Shown: positions 24,982-34,283 of the stretch, piece after piece
Numbering within the stretch: position 1 is the stretch's first letter
Layout of the letters: each line of letters begins with the position of its first letter
Assembly (NCBI RefSeq): GCF_900142015.1
Contig: NZ_FQZN01000002.1
Location: 124,001 to 188,000 of the forward strand
Reading direction: 5' to 3'
Length of the DNA stretch: 64,000 nucleotides
From: Bacteroides stercorirosoris
Lineage (GTDB): Bacteria; Bacteroidota; Bacteroidia; Bacteroidales; Bacteroidaceae
Made by a program: the position numbers and the translations under genes
Notes under the pieces: generated by a model
What the model was told of the DNA's origin: nothing
Seen by the model: only the letters and a program-made list of their open reading frames with translations
The model's database searches: none

Positions 24982-27900
24982 ATGAACACTAAGTCTAAAA
25001 TCATTCTATCACTTTGTATAGTATTACTATTTCCAATTATGCTTTGCGCACAACCCATATGCCAAATACAGCATTTCTCAATATACAATGGACTGGTACA
25101 AAGAACGGTTACAGATATCGTGCAAGATTCCAAAGGTTTCATTTGGTTTGCTACATGGAACGGATTGAATAAGTTCGATGGCTATACTTTTAAAAACTAC
25201 AAAGCATACCCTGGAGACGGATGTACGCTTACCAGCAACCGCATACTGAAAATCATCCCCAACCAGTATAATAATATATGGTGTCAAACTTATGACGGCC
25301 GGGTATATTTGTTCGACAGTCAACACGAAAAATTTGTTGATATCCTCCAGCCTATCGAGAAAAAGGAAAAAAAATCATTTGTAGTACAGAAAATCTATAC
25401 TCTTCCCAAAGGTGTCAGTTGGGTTGTATGCAAAAAAGGAGCTTTTCGAATAGACGAACGGATGCTTAAAAATGGAGATAAAGGCAGTATTACATACTAT
25501 AGCCCGACTGTTAATAATTTGCCAGGTAAAAAAGTAACGAACGTCCAGCAAGATAGCAGTGGAGACGAATGGATATTTACGAATAAAGGAGTCTGCATAA
25601 TCGGTCAAAAAGCTTTATCTGATACCACCAAATTTACAAGTCTTTGCGAGAACCATGAAAAAATATATCTGATATCCACTGATCGTTTAGCAATTTACGA
25701 TCAGCAAAACGGACAACTCCGGAATGAAATAATACCTTCCATCTCCGGTCAGTTAAACTGTATACAAAGCTTGGGTAAAGATACTATAGGGGTGGGTACT
25801 GACAATGGTATCATGCTTTTCTTTGCACAAACCAAACAATTCAAGTTTATAGATACGCTGACTAAAACTTCTTCAAACACTGTGAGAATATTCAAGGATA
25901 GTTATAATGAATTATGGATATTCAATCGTGAACGTGGAGTCACACGATATAATCTAATAACCGGCGAAAAGCAACACTATGAAACTCCACCGCAAAACAT
26001 GCCAAAAGCTGAATTAAAAAGCCGTGATGTGATTTTTGAGGACAATCAAGGTACATTATGGATAGTGCCACACTTGGGATGTTTGAGTTATTATGACCGG
26101 GAAAGCAAAGAGCTCAAGCCCTATTACACCGACTACAGCAAGCCCGAATCTAAATTTACTCCTGTCATCACCAACTTTTATCTGGACAATCAAAAAAACC
26201 TATGGTTTACCAATAACTTTTGGATGGACAAAGTTTCATTCTTTCCCAATGCCAGCCAGCTAACAATATTTGATAATGGCCATGAAACCCGTGCCCTCCT
26301 GACCGACAAGCAAAAAAATCTATGGACAGCAAATAAAAAAGGTTTTATCCGAATTTTCAATCCGGACAGATCCCTCAAAGGCTATCTGACACCAGATGGA
26401 AAAATCAGTAAGCAAGCCGTATCGTTTTCCAAAAACATCTATTGCTTCATGGAAGATGAGCAAGGAGATATCTGGTTAGGCAGCAAATGGGACGGCATCT
26501 TTCGACTGAGAAAAAAGGGAAACGGAGATTTCCAGATACAAGAATACGCCCATAATGAAAATGACCCTTACAGTTTAAGCAACAACAGTGTTTATTGCAT
26601 TTATCAGGACTGCAAAAAACGTATTTGGATAGCAACACACGGTGGAGGCCTAAACCTGCTTCAGGAAACACCGGAAGGAAAAACCCGTTTCTTGCATAGC
26701 GGCAATTTGCTGAAAGATTATTCACAAGACAAATTCACCAAAGTACGCATCATCAAAGAGGTTGGCAACACAATACTTGTCGGCACAACAGAAGGACTAA
26801 TTACTTTTGGCTGTGACTTCAAACGACCGGAAGATATCAAATTCCACTCCAATGTACGTGTACCTGACACAGCATCCAGCCTGAGCAGTAACGATGTTAT
26901 TTATATTTACACGGATAGCCAGAAAAATACGTACGTACTTACATTCACAGGCGGAATCAATCAGATCATTTCAGATAATCTGCAAACTGATCATATCCAA
27001 TTTAAAACCTATACAAAGCAAAACGGATTGATATCTGACCTCGTTCTGTCAATGATTGAAGACTATCAAAATAATTTATGGATTATATCAGAGAACACAA
27101 TAGCCAAATTTGCTCCTGAGAGCGGCACTTTCGACCACTACAACGAGAAATACCTCCAAAAGGAAATATATTTTAGCGAAGCTTCGCCTGTCATCATGCA
27201 AGACCAGTTGATATTGGGCACAGATGCAGGTCTTTTAAGAATCAACCCCAAGTTACTCAGCAAAAGCGCTTATTCCCCTCCTATCGTTTTCACCGGGCTG
27301 AAAATACAAGGAACGAAACTAAACATCGACATTGATGACTTAAAAGAACTAAGTCTGAAACCCGATGAACGAAATGTCTCTTTCCAGTTTGCCGCATTAG
27401 ACTATATTGAGCCGGCCTCCATCAATTATGCCTACCGCCTGAAAGGATTGGAAGAAAAATGGAACGAGGTAGACAACAGCCGTACAGCCAGTTACATTAA
27501 TCTTTCACCAGGAGAATATGAACTTCAGATACGTTCGACCAATAGCGACGGGGTATGGACAGATAACGTGCGGAAACTTTCAGTTATTGTCATACCTACT
27601 TTTTGGGAAACGCATTGGGCTTTGTTACTTTATACAATTCTATTCATTATATTCACAGGAACTATTATGTATATCATATTTTATATATACAAATTACGCC
27701 ACCAGATATACCTCGAACAGCAATTAGCAAATATAAAACTACGTTTCTTCACGGATATATCCCATGAGTTACGTACCCCATTAACTCTCATTTCAAGTCC
27801 GGTGGGTGAAGTTTTGGAGAATGAAAAGATATCTCATAATGCCCGCAAACTTCTTACGGTGGTACACTCCAATACGGAGCGTATGCTGCGGCTCGTCAAT

Positions 27901-29346
27901 CAAATACTTGATTTCCGCAAAATAGAAAATAAGAAGATGAAACTATTGCTGGAAAAGACAGAGGTTATCGGTCTATTACGAAAAGTGATGGACAACTTCA
28001 AAATTATGGCTGAAGAAAAGAATATCAACTTTCGCCTGCAAACCGATCAAGAATGCCTCTATAGCTGGATTGACCAAGACAAACTTGAGAAGATTGTTTT
28101 CAATTTACTGTCCAATGCGTTCAAGTACACCCCTGACAACAAGTCTATCACGGTATACGTTTCCACAAACGAAAATAGACTGGTAATATCTGTTAAAGAC
28201 GAAGGTATCGGAATCGACGCCAAGAAGCAGCAATCCTTATTCCAGCGTTTTGAGACACTGGTGAATAATAATATTCTGCAACCTTCTTCCGGCATTGGTC
28301 TGTCATTAGTCAAAGAAATGATTGAATTGCACCAAGGTAGCATCCAAGTAAATACCGCAACCGGAATAGGCAGTGAATTCATCGTTTCATTACCGCTTGA
28401 CCAGAAAAGTTATGAAAAGAAAGAGAATACAGAATTCATTCTGAATGATGTTCCGCCCACAGACAATCAGAAGCCAGCCTCCCAACCTGTTGATGAAAGA
28501 AAGAATGTAGAAAAGACAGAAGATATCCCCTCTCCTACCGATAACCACACGGATGAAGAGTTAATTTCGGTACTGATTGTGGAAGACAATATCGAACTGA
28601 GGGACTTCCTGAACAATATTTTATCGGGAACCTATAAAGTCATTGAAGCCACTAACGGGCAAGAAGGACTGGAACAGGCCTTGTCTCATGTACCGGACTT
28701 TATCATCAGCGATATCATGATGCCGGTCATGGACGGGCTGGATATGGTAAAAGCAATCAAAGAGCACCGGGATATTTGCCACATTCCCATTATCCTGCTT
28801 TCATCCAAATCTTCTTTGGACGACCGGATTTCGGGCCTGGAACAAGGCATCGACGATTATATTACGAAGCCTTTCAGTTCCACTTACCTAAAGATACGTA
28901 TCAGATCATTGCTGCAACAGCGCAAACAATTGCAAGAACTTTATCTGAAACAATGGTCGGAAAAGGAAAAAGCTTCCCCCATACCTTTTATGGAAATAAC
29001 ACCGGAAAAACCGCAAATAATTCCTTTTGACGAGCTATTCATGAAACAGGTAATGGAAATAATGCATAATCAGATGGACAATTCAGAACTGACTGTCGAC
29101 GAATTTACCCAGAAACTGGGCATGGGACGCACAGTATTCTACCAAAAACTAAAAAGCATTGTAGGCCTTTCACCCGTCGATTTTATTCGTGAGATGCGCA
29201 TTAAGCGCGCCATGCAATTGCTTGAAACCGGAGAATACAATGTTTCTACAATAGCTTACATGACAGGCTTCAATGACCCGAAATATTTCAGTAAATGCTT
29301 TAAGAAGAAATATGGAGTAAGTCCTTCGGAATTCCAGAACCAATAG
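24982..29346 (+). CDS. Hybrid two-component system sensor/regulator (HTCS-1)
   Basis: The 1454-residue protein joins a whole phosphorelay in one chain. A signal peptide is followed by a periplasmic double beta-propeller of Reg_prop repeats (about 30-780, e.g. DSKGFIWFATWNGLNKFDGYTF) and a Y_Y_Y domain (about 790-865). A membrane helix lies at about 875-900. The kinase has His928 (FFTDISHELRTPLTLI) and an ATPase domain (GIGLSLVKEM). The receiver has Asp1244 (IISDIMMPVMDG), and an AraC-type DNA-binding domain ends the protein (MTGFNDPKYFSKCFKKKYGVSPSEF). All phospho-sites are present. HTCS proteins bind oligosaccharides released from a target glycan and activate PUL operons. It closely resembles HTCS-2 at 40916. 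Between it and the PUL operons lies a degraded region, so its targets may be shared or partly lost. Confidence 0.95.
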   Translation: MNTKSKIILSLCIVLLFPIMLCAQPICQIQHFSIYNGLVQRTVTDIVQDSKGFIWFATWNGLNKFDGYTFKNYKAYPGDGCTLTSNRILKIIPNQYNNIWCQTYDGRVYLFDSQHEKFVDILQPIEKKEKKSFVVQKIYTLPKGVSWVVCKKGAFRIDERMLKNGDKGSITYYSPTVNNLPGKKVTNVQQDSSGDEWIFTNKGVCIIGQKALSDTTKFTSLCENHEKIYLISTDRLAIYDQQNGQLRNEIIPSISGQLNCIQSLGKDTIGVGTDNGIMLFFAQTKQFKFIDTLTKTSSNTVRIFKDSYNELWIFNRERGVTRYNLITGEKQHYETPPQNMPKAELKSRDVIFEDNQGTLWIVPHLGCLSYYDRESKELKPYYTDYSKPESKFTPVITNFYLDNQKNLWFTNNFWMDKVSFFPNASQLTIFDNGHETRALLTDKQKNLWTANKKGFIRIFNPDRSLKGYLTPDGKISKQAVSFSKNIYCFMEDEQGDIWLGSKWDGIFRLRKKGNGDFQIQEYAHNENDPYSLSNNSVYCIYQDCKKRIWIATHGGGLNLLQETPEGKTRFLHSGNLLKDYSQDKFTKVRIIKEVGNTILVGTTEGLITFGCDFKRPEDIKFHSNVRVPDTASSLSSNDVIYIYTDSQKNTYVLTFTGGINQIISDNLQTDHIQFKTYTKQNGLISDLVLSMIEDYQNNLWIISENTIAKFAPESGTFDHYNEKYLQKEIYFSEASPVIMQDQLILGTDAGLLRINPKLLSKSAYSPPIVFTGLKIQGTKLNIDIDDLKELSLKPDERNVSFQFAALDYIEPASINYAYRLKGLEEKWNEVDNSRTASYINLSPGEYELQIRSTNSDGVWTDNVRKLSVIVIPTFWETHWALLLYTILFIIFTGTIMYIIFYIYKLRHQIYLEQQLANIKLRFFTDISHELRTPLTLISSPVGEVLENEKISHNARKLLTVVHSNTERMLRLVNQILDFRKIENKKMKLLLEKTEVIGLLRKVMDNFKIMAEEKNINFRLQTDQECLYSWIDQDKLEKIVFNLLSNAFKYTPDNKSITVYVSTNENRLVISVKDEGIGIDAKKQQSLFQRFETLVNNNILQPSSGIGLSLVKEMIELHQGSIQVNTATGIGSEFIVSLPLDQKSYEKKENTEFILNDVPPTDNQKPASQPVDERKNVEKTEDIPSPTDNHTDEELISVLIVEDNIELRDFLNNILSGTYKVIEATNGQEGLEQALSHVPDFIISDIMMPVMDGLDMVKAIKEHRDICHIPIILLSSKSSLDDRISGLEQGIDDYITKPFSSTYLKIRIRSLLQQRKQLQELYLKQWSEKEKASPIPFMEITPEKPQIIPFDELFMKQVMEIMHNQMDNSELTVDEFTQKLGMGRTVFYQKLKSIVGLSPVDFIREMRIKRAMQLLETGEYNVSTIAYMTGFNDPKYFSKCFKKKYGVSPSEFQNQ

Positions 29347-29392
29347 ATGTCTATTTTATGTTTAGCCTTACCAAAATATATTTGATTTTTCA

Positions 29393-29400
29393 TACCTTTG
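29393..29400 (+). promoter_or_regulatory. -7 box of a dead HTCS gene
   Basis: TACCTTTG matches TAnnTTTG and lies 39 bp before the ATG of the truncated HTCS at 29440. The promoter survives although the gene is broken. Confidence 0.5.
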
Positions 29401-29439
29401 CACTAAGATCGACTATAGCTATATTGCTCTGAGCCATTT

Positions 29440-29830
29440 ATGCAGACTATAAAAAATCATACTATAACAATAATTGTATTGTCTCTTTGGGTGGTGTTGG
29501 GTGAACTGTCCTCACAACCGGAAATAAAAAGAGTGCATTACACAAGGCAAGATGGATTGCCTGGTAATGCTATCTCGGATATATTATCAGATAGTCGCGG
29601 CTATATGTGGGGTTCCACCTGGGAAGGGCTAAGCCGTTTTGACGGATTTGATTTTGTGAATTATAAAACCGGGGCCGATAGCAACATCCCATACCTTCAC
29701 AATCGGATTGACCGTATTTATGAAGACAAATCCGGTAATATATGGATGATGATGTAAGACGGGAAGTTTTTCCGCTTAAACCGCCGGACAGACAAGTTTG
29801 AAAGTTTGATAAATCATTTTCCAAATAGCA
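29440..29830 (+). pseudogene. Truncated HTCS (N-terminal Reg_prop fragment with nonsense codon)
   Basis: From ATG 29440 the frame encodes a signal-like start and a typical HTCS propeller opening (VHYTRQDGLPGNAISDILSD, MWGSTWEGLSRFDGFDF, IDRIYEDKSGNIWMMM). It then hits TAA at 29755. The same frame continues past the stop as DGKFFRLNRRTDKFESLINHFPN, exactly the expected continuation, so a Tyr-type codon probably became a stop. Similarity ends near 29830, where the sequence changes to an unrelated gene. Kinase, receiver and AraC parts are absent. It belonged to a different HTCS subgroup from the two intact HTCS here. Confidence 0.82.
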
Positions 29831-30506
29831 TAGAGGCACGCATAGGAATCCGGCAGAACTGCAAGAAGTTATGGACAAACCTTGGCTCAGAAAACATATA
29901 ACCACCGGACATGGCCCGCTTTGTGCTGCCTACCCTCAAGATTATACCAGCGAAGGAGATACACCTTCTTATATGCCGCTCATCAATAATGGTTTGGAAC
30001 AGCATACTGATTACACTCTTGGCGGATGGGGCGGACGCCCGGTTTACGTATCCGGAAACCATCTGCAAGATGGGAATGACTATAACAAAAGCGGAACGCC
30101 TGATTCGCATTACACCTTCCAACGCTGGCTTATTGCCGCACAGAATGATTGGGCGGCGCGTGCTGACTGGTGTGTAGCTGATGAGTTTTCAAAAGCGAAT
30201 CATAATCCTATAGCTTGGATAGAGGGAGCATCTATCCGTACAGTGAGTGCAGGAGAAAAAATAACGTTGAATGCATCCGGCTCTTCCGACCCAGATAACA
30301 ATTCATTGTCTCACCATTGGTGGCAATACCGGGAAGCCGGAACCGCAACAAGCAAAATTGATTTTAAGGTTAAAACGAATGGCAAGAAATGTACATTTAC
30401 AATCCCTAATGAACCCGGAAAACAACTGCATGTGATTCTTGAGGTTACCGATAATGGAATTCCAGAGCTGAAATCATACAAACGGGTTATTTTTAATATA
30501 AAATAA
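29829..30506 (+). pseudogene. C-terminal fragment of a DUF1593-type glycan hydrolase-like protein
   Basis: The frame is open from 29829 (after TAG 29826) to the stop ending at 30506. It shows KPWLRKHITTGHGPLCAAYP, EGDTPSYMPLINNGLEQHTD, GGWGGRPVYVSG and RADWCVADEFSKANHNPIAWIEG, then an Ig-like tail (LNASGSSDPDNNSLSHHWWQYREAGT). These match the C-terminal half of DUF1593 (nucleoside-hydrolase-like) proteins of Bacteroides. The N-terminal catalytic half and signal peptide are missing. An ATG at 29871 exists, but a start there would make a partial fold. The junction with the HTCS fragment near 29830 indicates that one deletion fused the two genes. Confidence 0.78.
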
Positions 30507-30666
30507 ATGATGCGAATCAGAAGTTGAATAGAGAGACATGAACCTACCCAAGGTGTATGTAAAAAAGCTACGCCGGGAAACAGAACGTCCCGCCTGCTTT
30601 AGCACAATTACTTATAGCTTGTAGCCCGTAGTTCGTAATTTTATTCCTTTCTGATGGGTTTTGATG

Positions 30667-30757
30667 CACCACAGATTACACCGATTTACACAGATTAGGG
30701 AAGATATCTCTGATTATTAATAAATTAAATCTGTGCTAATCTGTGTAATCTGTGGTG
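30667..30757. repeat. Dispersed palindrome, copy 2
   Basis: Left arm 30667-30696 (CACCACAGATTACACC...) pairs with right arm 30728-30757 (...TAATCTGTGGTG). The loop contains AGGGAAGATATCTCTG. The loop and about 20 bp of both flanks (GGGTTTTGATG before; AATAATTCATTTC after) recur in reverse orientation in copy 3 at 59020-59110, so the element is about 120-130 bp including flanks. MITE-like in appearance; no target duplication could be confirmed. Confidence 0.8.
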
Positions 30758-30940
30758 AAATAATTCATTTCTTATCAGATTGGCGCTAAATATCATTCTG
30801 ACATTTTGCATTATCAACCTTCCGAGAATCGTTCCTTTACGTCCGTGAGTGCGTTGCAAAGGAAATACGGGAAGAAAAAAACGCATTCTACTGTCCAACA
30901 GACAAATATAGAAATATGTACAATTATTCTACAGCAAACA

Positions 30941-31160
30941 ACAAGCAATGTGCCGCACCGGAACAAGCAATGTGCCGGGAATTAAGATACTATCTGCCGG
31001 ACATTAACAAGCAATGTGCAAGAGCTCTATCTCCAATGTGCCGGACATATAGATCCTGCGCGTTGGAAATAGAGAACTGAGCTACAGGATATATAGATCC
31101 TGCGGCTCAACTCTGCATATTCTGCAAGAGAAATGTGAATATACTGCATTTATATGCGGT
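30941..31160. repeat. 22-bp tandem array C (about ten degenerate units)
   Basis: Units start every 22 bp at 30941, 30963, 30985, 31007, 31029, 31051, 31073, 31095, 31117 and 31139. The left units share ACAAGCAATGTGCCG (30941, 30963, 31007) and a weaker AATGTGCCGGACAT (31029). The right units share AGATCCTGCG (31051 and 31095, 44 bp apart) and ATAT(T/A)CTGCA (31117, 31139). The unit sequence drifts along the array but the phase is kept throughout. A dyad AGGATATATAGATCCT spans one unit border. Confidence 0.82.
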
Positions 31161-31404
31161 TATCCGCTTGGAAAGTCTCCTATTTTATACTTCCCGGAGA
31201 GAGCGGCTGTCAGTTTATAATCCATTTCGCTGACTCTTTGCCGTCATATTTCCGATTTCTCAATCACTTCGTTTTCTTACCGAAACGAATCTTTCGTTCA
31301 CGCGGTGAATCAGCATTCCTCCCCCGCGTAGTTTGCTGCAAAAACTTCAATGATACCGGTACAAACAGACAGGCAATCATAGTATTTTACCCGGTTCATT
31401 CAGT

Positions 31405-31602
31405 ATCTTGATAATAGGTTCAACCGGGTGTTAACGTATACCAGCAAGCCTGTCCACCTTGGCTAACAGGCTCGTCAAGCTCCGTTGACAAGCCTGTTAA
31501 CCAAGGTCAACACCCGATTCTTCCTAAGCGAGAATGGCATATTCATTAGTCCCGGACAAAACAATGCCTCATGCAAGACAAATGAATGCCTTATAATTAA
31601 GG
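31405..31602. repeat. 22-bp tandem array D (about nine units with strong dyads)
   Basis: Units start at 31405, 31427, 31449, 31471, 31493, 31515, 31537, 31559 and 31581. The best units carry centred dyads: CCTGT...ACAGG in 31449, GTCAA...TTGAC in 31471, GTTaACC-AA-GGTcAAC in 31493, ATTCT...AGAAT in 31515, and TTGA...TCAA in 31405. AATGCC recurs at 31563 and 31585. Sequence is poorly conserved between units, but symmetry about the unit centre is kept. Confidence 0.75.
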
Positions 31603-31855
31603 CAAGCAGCAGTGAGAGCAAACCCGTTGCTATCACTCTTTTTTCTGCTCTCACTCACTATTAAATCCTTTGTTATTAATGATTTACCCTTAAAAGTGAG
31701 GGTAGTGAGAGCAAAATGGGAGAAACTTTTAGTTGAAGACTCAAACCACTTAAAGGATGTGGATCCTACAAAGAGGCATTTTTTCTTTTGCTATAATAGA
31801 AAAAAACAGAAGAAGAGAATATAAAGCTCATAAGTTGCTATATACATAATACATA

Positions 31856-31884
31856 AAGGGCGTTCCTCCGAATGGAACGCCCTT
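31856..31884 (-). terminator. Terminator of PUL operon 1
   Basis: AAGGGCGTTCC (31856-31866) pairs perfectly with GGAACGCCCTT (31874-31884) around a 7-nt loop, 75 bp after the stop of the minus-strand lipoprotein gene at 31959. Confidence 0.8.
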
Positions 31885-31958
31885 CCTGCAAAGAATGTCT
31901 AACAAAACCTCACGGCCTCATAGCGACATATATATTCTATTGAAAACCCATCATAGCA

Positions 31959-34262
31959 TTATTTTCTCCAACGCGAGTCGCCAATACCCAGTTTATAAAT
32001 CTGAGAATTAAGCACCTTGTCGTTTTTATTATAGAAAAGATTAGCACCATGTTCGCCACCTGTACCATCGAGCGCATCTGCACGGTGCATAAATTGATCG
32101 CTATCACTCTTGGCTTTGTGCGGAGGATTGGGACTTGTCATCAATTCTAAAGGTGAAATATCATCTGTAACAACCTCCAAAGTTCCATTCAGCGTAGCAG
32201 AACCGTTATTTACCAAAGTACCAAAGTTATTCTTGGTGGCAGTCCATGCATTCGTACTGAATATCTGTCCGTTAGTCAAGAATGTATTAGTTGAATAGTT
32301 GTTCTCAAAATTCAATGTAACATGTCCATTCGTACCGTCCGGCATGGTCATTGTTTTACGGATATCAGCACCACCCATTGTCATCTTACGTGTATCACCA
32401 TCCTGCTTTGTCAAGACAATCAAGTTATTTTTAACAGTAAATGTACTTCCATCAGGAATATTACGCATATTGAAAATGTTTCCGGCAGCACGAGTATTCC
32501 AGTTAACCAAAGTGTTGTTCGAGAACGTTATATTCCATGCTCCACTCTTCCAAGCACTCTGTTTGGTTTCATTAAAGAATGACGGGAACGGGCAATCAAA
32601 GAATGTATTATTACGAACCACAAAATTCTTGTAAAGGTTAGAGTTTGCATTGTTACCCGAACCGGCCACCCAGTTATAACCTCCGGCACCATTGCTGTAG
32701 TAACCACAATCAAAGAATTGGCAATCTTCAATCAATACATTATCCCAGATCTTGTAGTTTGAACCTTGTTCACGGATAAAGCCACGAACCATACGTTTGA
32801 AAGTACAATTCTTAATTACAAAATTCTCCAAATGCACCGCCATGCCATTAGGGTACATGTTAATAAAGTAGTTACCAGTAGCACCACCTACACCAGCTTC
32901 TTGATCTCCATAAGTACGCGCCAGAGGACAATCAAAGTCTATATCGTGGAACTCAAGCATCTTCATATAGATTTCACCACCTTCACCGGATTGTGGCTGA
33001 CGACCAAACATCAAGTTCATAGAATTGACATTCGCACCGGTCACACTCATACCACCAAGCAAAACTTTGGCACGTTTTCCAGCAGCAACATCCTCCGGTC
33101 GCGTGCGCAGAACAAAACCTTTACACGTTGTCAGGTTGCGATACATGCAGTATGTTTTTCCACCTTCAAGATAGAATTCCTGCCCTTCCGCAAAGTTCAC
33201 GTCTGAAATAAAATCGGTCAGAATATCATCAATCTGCATAGCATTATATTTTGATATCGCAGCCTCATGCGAGCTCACCACTGCGGCATAGTTTTCGTCT
33301 GTCTCATCATCCAATTTTGCAGGAGGAGCGGTCGCTAATTTGTGTTCGATAAGCACAGGTTCACCCGGTTCACCGTCCGAACGAGCAGAACAGGTGTTGT
33401 AATAGGAATCCCATTTTATCTTCACATTTTCATTACGGACGTTAATCACATAAACAGAATTCTTTTGAAGACCATCAATATCCACATAGCCTCTATTGAA
33501 ATCTTCTTCAGTCAACTTATATTTCTTCCATTTATCACCAACAGTCGACGTCGGGTTGTTAGGCGAAGCCTCAACTTCCAGCCATTGGTAAACGAAGTTA
33601 TCGCCATTCATCTCAAATCTTTCACGATAGACGACTTTGTCTTCATCCGAAACACCTTCGATGACATCATTGAAATTACGTTTCAACATTACGCGCATAG
33701 TGGTTTCCGTAGTTTTGGAAGCATCCACATACACACAGAACGGAGTAGCGTAACGGTCAGCTGTAGTTATACCCAACCATTCCGCCCACTGTCTGCCATC
33801 ACCATGTCCATACCATTTGGAAGCATGGGAAAAATCAGTCACATTATCATCCTTTTTTGAAAGTACGCGGATGGCGAAACGGAAGTCAGTAGAATACTGC
33901 TGATCTTTGATTACCAAGTCAAGCACATCCGGTCCTACAATCGTATCTAATAGCAAAAGGCCTTTTTCAGCCGATGATCCCCATGCCTCAGCTCCACCTG
34001 ACACGTTCGGTTGAAGCGCCTGGCGAATCTGGTAACCGGCACAGTCATCCACACCATACCAATAGAGATGGATATCATTGCCATTCACTCCTTCATTTTT
34101 GCAATTGTAGGGATAATCATCCCCCTTGCCTCTATTGTTATCGCAGATGAACATCGTCATCCATTCCCTGTTTGTCCCCGCTACAGAATCCTCATCATCA
34201 CTACATGAGCTGAACGAAAATCCTGACAACAACATCAGAGCATATAAAAAATATTTTTTCAT
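31959..34262 (-). CDS. Surface lipoprotein of PUL operon 1 (DUF4957/DUF5123-like, parallel beta-helix)
   Basis: The 767-residue protein has a lipoprotein signal with Cys20 in FSFSSCSDDEDS; the acidic residues after Cys resemble the Bacteroides surface-export signal. The N-terminal 330 residues look like fibronectin-type modules (EKGLLLLDTIVGPDVLDLVIKD). The C-terminal half has beta-helix repeats with Asn/Phe ladders (NFVIKNCTFKRMVRGFI, VLIEDCQFFDCGYYSNG, FVVRNNTFFDCPFPSF). The end, DSRWRK, resembles the GDPRWW end of its counterpart at 45988. Such proteins accompany SusC/SusD pairs in pectin loci, where they probably bind pectic chains; a lyase activity cannot be excluded. It is the last gene of operon 1, 21 bp after SusD. 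Confidence 0.78.
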   Translation of the reverse strand: MKKYFLYALMLLSGFSFSSCSDDEDSVAGTNREWMTMFICDNNRGKGDDYPYNCKNEGVNGNDIHLYWYGVDDCAGYQIRQALQPNVSGGAEAWGSSAEKGLLLLDTIVGPDVLDLVIKDQQYSTDFRFAIRVLSKKDDNVTDFSHASKWYGHGDGRQWAEWLGITTADRYATPFCVYVDASKTTETTMRVMLKRNFNDVIEGVSDEDKVVYRERFEMNGDNFVYQWLEVEASPNNPTSTVGDKWKKYKLTEEDFNRGYVDIDGLQKNSVYVINVRNENVKIKWDSYYNTCSARSDGEPGEPVLIEHKLATAPPAKLDDETDENYAAVVSSHEAAISKYNAMQIDDILTDFISDVNFAEGQEFYLEGGKTYCMYRNLTTCKGFVLRTRPEDVAAGKRAKVLLGGMSVTGANVNSMNLMFGRQPQSGEGGEIYMKMLEFHDIDFDCPLARTYGDQEAGVGGATGNYFINMYPNGMAVHLENFVIKNCTFKRMVRGFIREQGSNYKIWDNVLIEDCQFFDCGYYSNGAGGYNWVAGSGNNANSNLYKNFVVRNNTFFDCPFPSFFNETKQSAWKSGAWNITFSNNTLVNWNTRAAGNIFNMRNIPDGSTFTVKNNLIVLTKQDGDTRKMTMGGADIRKTMTMPDGTNGHVTLNFENNYSTNTFLTNGQIFSTNAWTATKNNFGTLVNNGSATLNGTLEVVTDDISPLELMTSPNPPHKAKSDSDQFMHRADALDGTGGEHGANLFYNKNDKVLNSQIYKLGIGDSRWRK

Positions 34263-34283
34263 AAGTCAGTTCCTTTCTTATAA

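Larger units (their letters stand above)
30507..31958. other. 1.45-kb gene-free interval with repeats
   Basis: No supported gene is present. The interval holds a dispersed palindrome (30667-30757), array C (30941-31160), array D (31405-31602) and the terminator of the minus-strand PUL operon (31856-31884). The stretch 31161-31404 has an open plus-strand frame of 85 codons (31154-31411) that starts inside array C and resembles nothing; its minus strand is also interrupted. 31603-31855 has imperfect direct words (GTGAGAGCA) but no clear element. The interval follows the deletion scar, so it may be remnant DNA. Confidence 0.6.

Noticed and set aside
31154..31411. 85-codon plus-strand ORF
   Set aside because: It starts inside array C, has no promoter and no recognisable family.
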